Origin: Propionibacteriaceae bacterium
Lineage (GTDB): Bacteria > Actinomycetota > Actinomycetes > Propionibacteriales > Propionibacteriaceae
NCBI GenBank assembly: GCA_031261455.1
Contig: JAISJP010000016.1
Span: 62,001-126,000 of the forward strand
Direction: 5' to 3'
Length of the DNA: 64,000 bases
Positions within the stretch are counted from its first letter, which is position 1. Each line of letters begins with the position of its first letter. Positions 20,751-29,513 of the stretch are shown piece by piece. The position numbers and the translations under genes were made by a program. Below the pieces are notes generated by a model. That model worked only from the letters and a program-made list of their open reading frames with translations. It had not been told where the DNA came from and ran no database searches.

Positions 20751-22184
20751 ATGACTGACCTGATTTGGCGTTTGTGCCACTCAGTGCCTACAGTTGAGAA
20801 ACCCCATACGTTAGGACATCTGGTGCCTCCAAATCAATACGACGGCATTTACCCGGTATCCGTCTCCAGCGACGAAATTACTGTTAGGCCATTTGAGCAC
20901 ACCGGACGCGGGGTTCTCAACGTCGATGGGATTGATAGCGCGTTTCGCCGATTCTACGCGGAACGCGGTGGTTTGGGCGAGCCTTCGATAATCGATCTGA
21001 GCGAAGTGGAGTACTTAGAACAAGGGACGCTCCTTCATCTTGGAGCTCTTGCTGCTTATCGCAAGAGAAAAGGGTGGCCCGTCCAGATTCGACTTCCCAG
21101 ATCAACTCATGCAATTAACTGGATGCGCACGTGCGAATTCCCCAATTTCATCGAGTTCGTGACCAAAACCCCCTTCGCCGATCTACTAGATGACGACTCG
21201 ACAAGTCGCTTTTGCGATTTGGTGGCCCGCGGTAAGTCAGAGTTCGACCAAGACCCACCAGTGGGTGGCACAAGGGAACCAATCCATCCGAAGCGAGTCC
21301 TGTACCTTAGCCCAATCCAAAACATCGATAGGGCCTGTGGAGTGAGCGACGCCGCTGATCGTGCAACAAGGGCGCGCCTTGTCGCAGCCATCACGTCAGA
21401 TAAGCTCAGAGAGCAACAGGTTTATGACCTCCTTGATACTTTCATCCCCCGCAGCGATAGGGACACTAAACAAGGTGGTGGACTGGTCAGCGCCATCCTT
21501 GAGGAGTTTGTGCAGAATTCTGTGATGCACTCTAGTCCCTCGCTGGGTTACGTTTATGGCAGTTTTGACTATGGAGAATACAATAAGCGAACTCGTTCGA
21601 AAGGGTTTTTCGGGTTGTCGGCTTGGGACAATGGCCTGCCTGCAACGAGAATCATAACCAACGCCATGGGCGAACGACTCGAACCTAGCCGGGTCATGAA
21701 CAGTGCTGCAGCCTACGCCCATGAGGTCTTTCGCGTACGATACACTGGCCCAGGTTTTGCCAACCCCCAACAAACAGTCATTCGGGTGGACGGTATGGAT
21801 GATGTGGCCAACCTGCTTTCAAGGCGAGAGGCCTATAGAGCTTTGGCGCTGTTCCTTCCTGGCGTGACATCTGAGCCGGAGCGCAAATCGGTACCCACTT
21901 CAACGAGATCGAAAGAATTGCCAGGGGATCCACTGCCTGCCAGCGAGTCCGAGAAGTCAGGAACGGGCCTATACCGCGTTTGCCGTATGGCGGTAGACAT
22001 TCTGGACGGAAGGATTGACTACGCAAGTGGGCAGATTCGCGTACGAATCCAACAGTACAAGAGCGAAATCTATGCGGATGCCCGTCCTGATTATCAAGTA
22101 GATCTAGAGTACGGGACGCAAACCGTCTGGCCAATCGAGGGCAACCTCTTTACTTGTCGTTTGCCAGGAGAGTGGCCCGCATGA
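20751..22184 (+). CDS. STAS-like + GHKL/histidine-kinase-type ATPase protein
   Basis: N-box-like ILEEFVQNSVMHS, G1-like SAWDNG, G2-like GTGLYRVCRMAVDILDG; upstream IIDLSEVEYLEQGTLLHLGAL resembles STAS. Confidence 0.6.
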   Translation: MTDLIWRLCHSVPTVEKPHTLGHLVPPNQYDGIYPVSVSSDEITVRPFEHTGRGVLNVDGIDSAFRRFYAERGGLGEPSIIDLSEVEYLEQGTLLHLGALAAYRKRKGWPVQIRLPRSTHAINWMRTCEFPNFIEFVTKTPFADLLDDDSTSRFCDLVARGKSEFDQDPPVGGTREPIHPKRVLYLSPIQNIDRACGVSDAADRATRARLVAAITSDKLREQQVYDLLDTFIPRSDRDTKQGGGLVSAILEEFVQNSVMHSSPSLGYVYGSFDYGEYNKRTRSKGFFGLSAWDNGLPATRIITNAMGERLEPSRVMNSAAAYAHEVFRVRYTGPGFANPQQTVIRVDGMDDVANLLSRREAYRALALFLPGVTSEPERKSVPTSTRSKELPGDPLPASESEKSGTGLYRVCRMAVDILDGRIDYASGQIRVRIQQYKSEIYADARPDYQVDLEYGTQTVWPIEGNLFTCRLPGEWPA

Positions 22185-24001
22185 CGAAGATTATTCGTTT
22201 GCGCTTTGCGAGTGACGTCTCCAGTGGCATAGACGCAGAGGACATAACCGACTTCTTCCGCGACTTTGACGACACTGAACCGGAACTATTGGAGGTCTCA
22301 GTTTCGGTCGCCGTGAGTCGAGATCAGTGCGCTGATCACATTGTCCGAGCTGTTGGAGCGACGAACACTGGGCTGGTAGTGCTCGATGCTAGCCTTGAGG
22401 ACGGTAACTGGGCACTTTGGCAAGGCATCTCCCAAGTATTACGCCGTTGGCAAGAGGGATCGTGTTGGCGTGGTCCTGACCTACTAATCGTCACAACTCC
22501 GTGGGCGCAACGACAGCTTCATCCCTTTGCTGATGCCATTGAGCAGTCGCCAGTTATTCAACAACATGTTGGCACTTTCAGCCTTGACGGACACCAAAGG
22601 GATGGTGCGGCTAGACACAAGATGGCGGACCTGGCTACGTCACTTGAGTGCTGGGAGAAGCGGACACATTTCTCGAGGCTGCATGAAAGACTGCGCAAGT
22701 ACACGATACGCCTACGCGGCGTCTATTACACCGGCCCTGAATCCGATAGAAGATACTTCAAATTTAAGTACTCGCTTAGGAGGCAAGCTATTCAAGCTCT
22801 GGTCGGACTCCTCGAGAACTACGTTATTTCGAACAGCGTCGGCATCATTTTGTGGGATGCGAACTGCGGATGCGAGTGGCTGGAACCCGCTCTAGACACG
22901 CTGAACACCAACATGGGGTCGCGGTTGAGAGTATGCAGAATTGACGATATCCATTCTTGCTTGGGCGTCGACGTAGACGCTACCACTATTCAGAAACTCG
23001 GAGTTTGCGTTCTAACAGGAGCTGCCCACGAAGGAAAGTCGTTGCGACGCTGTAGCAAGCAGTGCAAACCTGAACAATTCAATGCCATGACGAAACTAGC
23101 GATCATTGCTGACAAGCGCAAGGCTGGTGAGTCGGACACGACCGGCAACCCCGGATGGAAGTCGATGACGCTCAATGGCTCCAGCACGCTGGGCCCGTTG
23201 AAGATTGACTACTTCATGGATGCCAAAATTGAAGAAGCTTCGTTGTGGGAAGTAGAAGCAGCAACACTTCTCGGACAAACGAAACACCTGCAGGATGGAG
23301 GATTTGAGGAAACTGATGACTGCGCACGCCTCGATCCAGACGATGGCCCATGGGTTGCGATGTGGTCCCTCCTGTCAGATCTAGGCGCCGACACTGAGGC
23401 CAAACCACAGGACATGCATGGTCGAAGAGACCCCGTCCTGTACTTTCCGAGTCTTGAGCGCCTAAGCGAGCCCAATTTCCGATGGGATGCCCATTGGCTT
23501 GCTGAAGTCATGACACGTCGGTTCTGTCACCAACTTCGTACGACTGATACAGATCGTCGCTATGTTAACCGGCTCGACCTGTTGGTTGTGGTGCCTTCGG
23601 TTCGCACATCCCTTGACAGTTCACCGAGCAGCGCGCAGTGGATAACAGGTGCTTTCAATAGACGATGTGGTGTTGCGACATACGAGTTGCCTCGTGACCT
23701 CATTTACAACAACACAACGTCGTTGGATACCGCCATGTCCAAGCAACTCACCGTGGAGTTCAGTGCCAACCGATTCGTGCTTTTTGATGAAACGGCGGTG
23801 AAACTTCAAACAATTCACGGCATGAGCAGACTCCTGAGCCTTCCGGGACAGACAGTTGACTCGGAGGCAGCCGGCATAGTTGTGGATCTAGGTCATCCAG
23901 ACAGAGAGCCTCAGCCAAGGAACTATTTTGCCCTTGTCCGATATGATCACGTGGCCGATGTCAAGGATGTCCAGCATGAAGAAACGACGAACGATGGCTA
24001 G
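22181..24001 (+). CDS. Uncharacterised 606-aa protein with a possible phosphoribosyltransferase-like segment
   Basis: ATGA overlap with the GHKL gene; LGVCVLTGAAHEGKSLRRC resembles a PRPP-binding loop. Confidence 0.45.
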   Translation: MTKIIRLRFASDVSSGIDAEDITDFFRDFDDTEPELLEVSVSVAVSRDQCADHIVRAVGATNTGLVVLDASLEDGNWALWQGISQVLRRWQEGSCWRGPDLLIVTTPWAQRQLHPFADAIEQSPVIQQHVGTFSLDGHQRDGAARHKMADLATSLECWEKRTHFSRLHERLRKYTIRLRGVYYTGPESDRRYFKFKYSLRRQAIQALVGLLENYVISNSVGIILWDANCGCEWLEPALDTLNTNMGSRLRVCRIDDIHSCLGVDVDATTIQKLGVCVLTGAAHEGKSLRRCSKQCKPEQFNAMTKLAIIADKRKAGESDTTGNPGWKSMTLNGSSTLGPLKIDYFMDAKIEEASLWEVEAATLLGQTKHLQDGGFEETDDCARLDPDDGPWVAMWSLLSDLGADTEAKPQDMHGRRDPVLYFPSLERLSEPNFRWDAHWLAEVMTRRFCHQLRTTDTDRRYVNRLDLLVVVPSVRTSLDSSPSSAQWITGAFNRRCGVATYELPRDLIYNNTTSLDTAMSKQLTVEFSANRFVLFDETAVKLQTIHGMSRLLSLPGQTVDSEAAGIVVDLGHPDREPQPRNYFALVRYDHVADVKDVQHEETTNDG

Positions 24002-24575
24002 CCCAACCTTTTCGCCCATTGAAGAGAACAGACTACGGGCACTTGACAAGGTAGTTAGGGGTCAAGAGCCCGGCCCGACGCAGAACATGTTCCTAGAAAT
24101 GTTCTTGAGCGAAACAATCCACCTACTGCCTTTGCTGAGCGTCGCGGACGAGGAGTCCGATATCGCAGAACCGCCTGGGACACAAGGGTCGACTTCCGAC
24201 GAGCCAACGGCTGAGTCAGCGGGTCTTGGTGCCACGGGCGTTCCGATGGTGAATTGGGAGGACATCAAGGCCGAAGCCAAACGCAAGGCAACTGCCCAGG
24301 CCAAGTGGTTGGCTCGTGTGCTCTCGGTGTCAGCCATACTTGCAATCATCAAGGGAGCCGTCGTACTGGCCCCAATTTCATATCTAGAGTCCTGGCAAGA
24401 ACCGCTAAGACCTTGGGTTGGTTGGGCATTCGTGGTATTCGGTGTGGTCTTTGGCGCATTCGGGAGCATTCTGACACTGGTTGGTCGAACACAAGGATGG
24501 GTGACACCATGGTTCGAGAAATATCACCGCAGGAGACTGGCCTATGCCGTCCTCAACGGTCTTGACGCAGCGTAG
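23994..24575 (+). CDS. Uncharacterised protein with two C-terminal TM helices
   Basis: Start overlaps the upstream stop; hydrophobic VLSVSAILAIIKGAVVLA and GWAFVVFGVVFGAFGSILTLV. Confidence 0.55.
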   Translation: MASPTFSPIEENRLRALDKVVRGQEPGPTQNMFLEMFLSETIHLLPLLSVADEESDIAEPPGTQGSTSDEPTAESAGLGATGVPMVNWEDIKAEAKRKATAQAKWLARVLSVSAILAIIKGAVVLAPISYLESWQEPLRPWVGWAFVVFGVVFGAFGSILTLVGRTQGWVTPWFEKYHRRRLAYAVLNGLDAA

Positions 24576-24591
24576 TCAATGCCGGGCATCC

Positions 24592-24990
24592 TCACGGTGG
24601 CTCTTGAGACCATGTTGACATGATAGCGTGTGCTCTCTTGAGCGTATCGATGTCAAAGAACCCAAAATGGCACTCGGCTCCGGTGATTCCCAACTCTCTT
24701 GACAGCCTTGCATAACACTTGGCACGTTCCCTCTTTGTGCGCCACATAGAATCAAATAGATCGTGACACATGACCTTTCCCTTGCGCATTCTTGCGTCGG
24801 CAAGAATGTCCAACGCGAGCTCAGGATCAGATGCGGCGGTGCCCACGTAGGCTCTACATGATAGGCAACGGTATGCGTATCCGCTGCCGAGTGGTTTGCC
24901 ATAAACCAGACTATTGCTGATGTACTCCACGACACCGCCACACACATTGCATGTTCTTGGGTGTTGATCGATCATAAGTGTCAGTTTCAA
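24592..24990 (-). CDS. DUF3268-like zinc-finger protein
   Basis: CNVCGGVVEYI...YRCLSCRAYVGT...MRKGKVMCHDLFDSMWR...RERAKCYARLSRELGI. Confidence 0.6.
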   Translation of the reverse strand: MKLTLMIDQHPRTCNVCGGVVEYISNSLVYGKPLGSGYAYRCLSCRAYVGTAASDPELALDILADARMRKGKVMCHDLFDSMWRTKRERAKCYARLSRELGITGAECHFGFFDIDTLKRAHAIMSTWSQEPP

Positions 24991-25276
24991 AAAGGTGCCC
25001 TACCAGTGAGCGCCCATACTCCTTGAGTGTCCCCAGCATACAGCGCGGGCGGAATAGCGTTCCACTGACGGAACGGAGCCTGCGATGCCGGTCTAACACC
25101 ACAAGTTGACCTAGGCGTCAAAGGACATGTTGTCGCCTCTTCGCACCAACTCTGGCACGACACAAAGTCAGAGGTATTCGAAGAGATGCCAAGAAAACTG
25201 TCAGTGGCTCCATTTACGATGTGACTAGTACTGAGGATGGCGCAGGTCACCCGAGGAATCCATCGAAAGAGGAACC

Positions 25277-25756
25277 ATGGAAACAGAATTGGCCCAACTT
25301 GGGGTGGACTTGGCGCTGCTTGCAGCAAAGGGAACAGCCACCGCTGTGTACACGCGCATCAGAGCGCTCTTTGGAGAGAAAGACGTGTCTAAGATCCGCG
25401 GAACTTATGACGAGATTATCAACGAACTACTGGAGGAAAACGCCCAAGCAATATATCTTGCCCAAGCATACAGATTTGAAGTAGACCGCATTGAAATCAG
25501 TGACTCGGACATTGAGCACTTGCAGAACACCCTCCACCAAGTGTTGGAGATCTCGCGAGCTGCAGGAGCCAGCGTCCCAGAATCGATTGACTCCTTCAAG
25601 AAGCTGTTGTCTGTTGACACTCTGCGAGCGATGCAAGTACTCGGTTTCAACTACAAAGCCGCTATTGGAGATCCTCTGACGAAAGTGTGTGCTGACTTGA
25701 TCTTGAGATTCTCAGGCGAAACCAAGCAAGCCCGTCCGCCAAAGACGGGTCGATAG
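25277..25756 (+). CDS. Uncharacterised helical protein
   Basis: GAGGA SD 5 nt before ATG; no motif recognised. Confidence 0.5.
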   Translation: METELAQLGVDLALLAAKGTATAVYTRIRALFGEKDVSKIRGTYDEIINELLEENAQAIYLAQAYRFEVDRIEISDSDIEHLQNTLHQVLEISRAAGASVPESIDSFKKLLSVDTLRAMQVLGFNYKAAIGDPLTKVCADLILRFSGETKQARPPKTGR

Positions 25757-25834
25757 GCATGACTCTGCAGGACGTCAACTCAACCAGCGTCTTGAGCCAC
25801 GCGGCATGAATTCGTGAGACCGTAGACTAAAGAC

Positions 25835-26743
25835 ATGAATACCCCTACGTGGGATCAGTACATGAGGCCCGTGCTTGAGGCACTCGCCAATACTGACCAA
25901 CTGCCCATCAAAGATCTCTATACGACTGTGGCGCAGATAGCTGGGCTGTCCGATGAGATCATGCAGGAAGTCATACCGTCAGGACAGGCCCGCTTCAAAA
26001 ACCGGATTGGATGGGCAGCGACTCACTTGGTGCGGGCTGGCGCGGTGGAACGCCCCCAGAGAGGGACATATTCCATCACCCAACGTGGCCGCGACCTGCT
26101 GGCCGAGGACAAGGACGTCACCGAACAACGACTCCTGGAGTTTCCGGAGTTTGTCGAGTTTGTCGAGAGGTCAAAGCCGACGGCCCACAACAGTACTGTC
26201 GCGGTGACGACGGATGCGTCAACAGTGTCGCCAGAAGAGTTGATCGAGGCTGCCGCCCAGGAACTACGTGCGGTGGTGGAGTCAGACCTGCTGAATACCC
26301 TGCAAACCATGGATGCAATGGCGTTTGAACGTCTTGTCCTTAGAGTCCTCCGAGGCATGGGGTATGGCAAAGATGGCTCGCTGAACACGACAAAGACCTC
26401 TGGTGACGACGGGATTGACGGAATCATCAGCCAAGATCCACTCGGGCTTGACCGAATCTACCTGCAGGCCAAACGGTACCAACCAGATGCCCATGTCGGT
26501 GGTCCTGAGATGCAAAAGTTCATCGGTGCCCTCACAGTGCAACAGGGTGATCGAGGCATCTTCATCACGAGTTCGACGTTCACTTCCAAGGCCCGCGAAT
26601 TCAGCGAGACGGCGCGTACGCGCATCGAACTCATCGATGGCCAACGCCTAGCAAAGCTGATGATCGACAACCAGGTTGGCGTTCAGCCCGCCTTCACAAC
26701 AACCGTCTACAAGATCGATGGAGACTTCTTCGAGGATCTGTAA
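25835..26743 (+). CDS. mrr: Mrr-type restriction endonuclease
   Basis: N-terminal Mrr_N wHTH; FERLVLRVLRGMGYG...GDDGIDGIISQDPLGLDRIYLQAKRY catalytic core. Confidence 0.93.
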   Translation: MNTPTWDQYMRPVLEALANTDQLPIKDLYTTVAQIAGLSDEIMQEVIPSGQARFKNRIGWAATHLVRAGAVERPQRGTYSITQRGRDLLAEDKDVTEQRLLEFPEFVEFVERSKPTAHNSTVAVTTDASTVSPEELIEAAAQELRAVVESDLLNTLQTMDAMAFERLVLRVLRGMGYGKDGSLNTTKTSGDDGIDGIISQDPLGLDRIYLQAKRYQPDAHVGGPEMQKFIGALTVQQGDRGIFITSSTFTSKAREFSETARTRIELIDGQRLAKLMIDNQVGVQPAFTTTVYKIDGDFFEDL

Positions 26744-26783
26744 GCCGTCGTGTTGCATGGTATGATGTTTCCGAGGAGGTAAG

Positions 26784-27032
26784 ATGACTCGTACGGCAGT
26801 CTTATCATCGCGGGGGCAGTTTGTTATCCCAGCAGAAATCAGACAAGCGGCTGGGATCAACCCTGGGGACCGCCTGCTAGTGGGCTATGACGAGGTCACG
26901 GGCCAGATTCAAGTGCGCAAGAAGGAGTCTCTACCTGAGATGGCGGAGCGCTTGTCCCGGTTGGTCAAGCCTGGCACGCCTCCGTTGGAGGACATTCACG
27001 GTTTCTATAACACTCGTCCGGCGCGGCTGTGA
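26784..27032 (+). CDS. AbrB/MazE-family antitoxin
   Basis: LSSRGQFVIPAEIRQAAGINPGDRLLV. Confidence 0.9.
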   Translation: MTRTAVLSSRGQFVIPAEIRQAAGINPGDRLLVGYDEVTGQIQVRKKESLPEMAERLSRLVKPGTPPLEDIHGFYNTRPARL

Positions 27033-27451
27033 TGGAAGCCTCACTCGACACCAACGTGCTGGCCCGCTTTGCCCTGAAGGACATCCCCGACCAGTATGAC
27101 GCCGCTCTAGCGCTGTTGAGTAGCACGACTGATCACTACGTCGTTGCCGATGCTGTGTTCATCGAACTGGCCTACATGCTGGAGCACCACTACGGTCTCG
27201 ACAGAAACGACACCTGCGAGTTCATCCGGTCGCTGTTGACGATTGACTCGCTCATCACGAACGCCGCCGTTGTCACCGCCACCTGTGTCGCGTACGAGAC
27301 GCATCCCGGGCTGTCATTTGCCGACTGCTATCTCGCCGAGCACGCTCAACTCATGCGGGTTGTGCCGCTCTACACGTTCGACAAGAAACTTGCTCACCAG
27401 CACCCGGCAGCTCGCCTAGTACCAGCCTCACGAGAACCCAAGAGAGGCTGA
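27029..27451 (+). CDS. PIN-domain (VapC-like) toxin
   Basis: SLDTNVLARFAL...FADCYLAEHA; ATGA overlap with antitoxin. Confidence 0.9.
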   Translation: MMEASLDTNVLARFALKDIPDQYDAALALLSSTTDHYVVADAVFIELAYMLEHHYGLDRNDTCEFIRSLLTIDSLITNAAVVTATCVAYETHPGLSFADCYLAEHAQLMRVVPLYTFDKKLAHQHPAARLVPASREPKRG

Positions 27452-27637
27452 GTCTCACATAGCCTAGATCCAGCAGTGCACTTCATTGTTGGAGCGCCTA
27501 GACTGCCCGCAAGGACCTGCAAGAGACGGCGCCAAAGGCCAAGAGAAGGAGTCTGTGGACAAGCACCTCCGCGATAGCGAGTTGGCAACTCACTACCTAG
27601 CCTGCTAGCGTGGCTGTCCGGAATCGAAAGGGAAACC

Positions 27638-27721
27638 ATGAATACGTTGACGAACGCAATTCGGCTTAGCGCCGAGTCGTCATTCAGCGTGTCCGAACGC
27701 TGCGAAGTGGGTTGCCCCTGA
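27638..27721 (+). CDS. 27-aa small ORF
   Basis: AAAGGGA SD then MNTLTNAIRLSAESSFSVSERCEVGCP*. Confidence 0.3.
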   Translation: MNTLTNAIRLSAESSFSVSERCEVGCP

Positions 27722-27746
27722 TCGATCTGTCTTGATCTGCATATTG

Positions 27747-27780
27747 CCGCCCGCTCGGAGTTTCGAGTCGGGCGGTTTTT
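27747..27780 (+). terminator. Intrinsic terminator
   Basis: CCGCCCG...CGGGCGGTTTTT. Confidence 0.85.
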
Positions 27781-27810
27781 GCGTTTCTAGGACAACAAAT
27801 CACAACAAAT

Positions 27811-27896
27811 GGAGAGTGACGCGGCCAGGGTGCCGCCACCGACTGCTAACCGGTTGGTCCCCCAAAAGGGATGGGCTTCGAGTGCTCCGCTCTCCG
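27811..27896 (+). tRNA. tRNA-Ser(GCT)
   Basis: GGAGAGT/GCTCTCC acceptor, D-stem GCGGC/GCCGC, loop CTGCTAA, long variable arm TCCC/GGGA, TTCGAGT T-loop. Confidence 0.75.
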
Positions 27897-27940
27897 CTGG
27901 TGGGTGTCCTTTACCGCGGCCACCACCGACAACCGAATAT

Positions 27941-28012
27941 GGCCTTGTCGTCCAACGGACAAGACGCCGCGTTCTCAACCCGGAAACCGGGGTTCAACTC
28001 CCCGCAAGGCTA
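27941..28012 (+). tRNA. tRNA-Glu(CTC), anticodon-stem mismatch
   Basis: GGCCTTG/CAAGGCT acceptor, loop TTCTCAA, T-arm CGGGGTTCAACTCCCCG. Confidence 0.75.
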
Positions 28013-28013
28013 C

Positions 28014-28100
28014 GGAGAGTGATGCAGTCTCGGGTGCTGCCGCCGCTTCGAATACGGTCGGTTCGGGAAACCGAATGGGGTTCGAATCCTCCTCTCTCCG
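28014..28100 (+). tRNA. tRNA-Ser(CGA)
   Basis: GGAGAGT acceptor, loop TTCGAAT, variable arm TTCGG/CCGAA, GGTTCGAATCC T-arm. Confidence 0.7.
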
Positions 28101-28129
28101 CGGGCGCGACCGCGTCGACAACTGAATAT

Positions 28130-28201
28130 GGCCTTGTCGTCCAACGGACAAGACATCGGGTTTTCAACCCGGAAACCGGGGTTCAACTCCCCGCAAGGCT
28201 A
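28130..28201 (+). tRNA. tRNA-Glu(TTC)
   Basis: Near-identical to 27941-28012 except anticodon arm TCGGG-TTTTCAA-CCCGG. Confidence 0.85.
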
Positions 28202-28202
28202 C

Positions 28203-28291
28203 GGAGAGTGATGCAGTTATGGGATGACTGCCACCGTCCTGAAAACGGCTGGTTCGGGTTACCGAATGGGGTTCAAGTCCTCCTCTCTCCG
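28203..28291 (+). tRNA. tRNA-Ser(TGA), atypical C33
   Basis: GGAGAGT acceptor, D-stem GCAGT/ACTGC, loop CCTGAAA, variable arm TTCGG/CCGAA, GGTTCAAGTCC T-arm. Confidence 0.65.
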
Positions 28292-28355
28292 CGCTGGGTG
28301 CCTTAAGACATCCCGGACGGGCAGCGACGCAAGAGCGACGCCGACTGTTCGAACC

Positions 28356-28746
28356 TCAGGCGGCAGCCAACTCGACTTCCGACTGCTGGTCAATGCCGCC
28401 TTGGGCGATGACCGAGTCAAGAATCTCAGTCGCCTCGTTGGACGTGACCGACAGGGACAGGCTGATCTCTTCGATCAGCGGGAGTCGGGCCTGTTTCAGC
28501 ATGTCTTTCTCGCCTACCGACAGGTGGGTGCGTTCTAGACGGCGGGACAGGTTGCGCACCACGCCGGCGACGACGAGGATGTTGGGGGACTTCAGCAACT
28601 CATTGAACTCTTTGAAGCGACGGGTCCAACTGGACTGTTCCGGACCGGCGGGGCTGCGGAGCACGTCGAACAACGTCTCCAACTCGGCAGGGTACAGGAT
28701 GGTGCGCATGCCCAGCTCGACTGCCCGCGTCGACGGGACCGAGATG
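28356..28746 (-). pseudogene. 5'-truncated carD-like copy (duplicate of 7567-8166)
   Basis: Near-identical C-terminal protein; similarity starts at ISVPSTRAVELGMRTIL and the Tudor-like N-terminus is missing. Confidence 0.9.
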
Positions 28747-28785
28747 CGTCCCCCAAGGCCTGCGGCGACAATCAGCCATTGACGC

Positions 28786-28975
28786 TCAGTGATAAGCGTA
28801 CGCCCGCGCCGCGATCCTGACTATCAGGACAGTGATAGTTGACTCATCGACGCGTACAAGAACACGCCAGGCGGGTCCAATTCGCCCAGTACGATATCCC
28901 GGGTACTTGCCACCCAATGGTTTAGCGACCCGCATGGGCTTGTCGCGCAGTGGTCCGTCGAGAAAGCAGAAGACA
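28786..28975 (-). pseudogene. RelE/ParE-type toxin remnant
   Basis: VVFCFLDGPLRDKPMRVAKPLGGKYPGYRTGRIGPAWRVLVRVDESTITVLIVRIAARAYAYH*. Confidence 0.5.
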
Positions 28976-29069
28976 ACCTCGACAAGCTAGAGAGAGGTCA
29001 TCAGGCCAGATACGACATATCGGCCATCAAAGACAACAGCCACGACCCAAAGGCACTCGGCACGGAACC

Positions 29070-29360
29070 GCAGTGCTTGAATTCACCGCTACAACCCAGT
29101 TTGCTCATGACCGCAAACTGCCAAGAAGCGCGGATGGGACCTGTCCAAATTAGGAGCAGCCATTGACTTGCTGCTCAGCGAAGAGAGATTGCCTGCGCAA
29201 TACAGGGACCATGTTCTTATCGGTCAGTATTTCGGCAAACGAGAGTGCCACATCTCCCCAGATTGGCTGTTGATATACCGAATAACTGACGGAAAACTAA
29301 CAGAGCATCGGCATCTTGCCTCATCTTCTGGTCCACGCGAACCTGCACGAGAGCATCCCT
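29070..29360 (+). pseudogene. Frameshifted YafQ-type toxin
   Basis: LEFTATTQFAHDRKL then, in another frame, AKKRGWDLSKLGAAIDLLLSEERLPAQYRDHVLIGQYFGKRECHISPDWLLIYRI. Confidence 0.65.
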
Positions 29361-29487
29361 CACGGACCTCTCCTTTCGCCATCTATTGGTATGTCCATAC
29401 CAACACTGTCAATGCGATGACTTTTGTAGGTTGCAGTTCCCTCAAAACCAAAAGTAGTGAACCCCACAAACGAGGATTCACTACTGT

Positions 29488-29513
29488 CCAATTTGCGCGC
29501 CTGGAGGGACTTG
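29488..29513. repeat. Copy 1 of a 26-bp direct repeat of the tRNA-Arg 3' end
   Basis: CCAATTTGCGCGCCTGGAGGGACTTG, identical to 29672-29697. Confidence 0.9.

Noticed and set aside
27809-28306. 165-aa ORF MESDAARVPPPTANRL... and neighbouring 27732-28125 ORFs
   Set aside because: They run through five tRNA genes; the repeated YGLVVQRTR...NPETGVQLPARL is translated tRNA-Glu.
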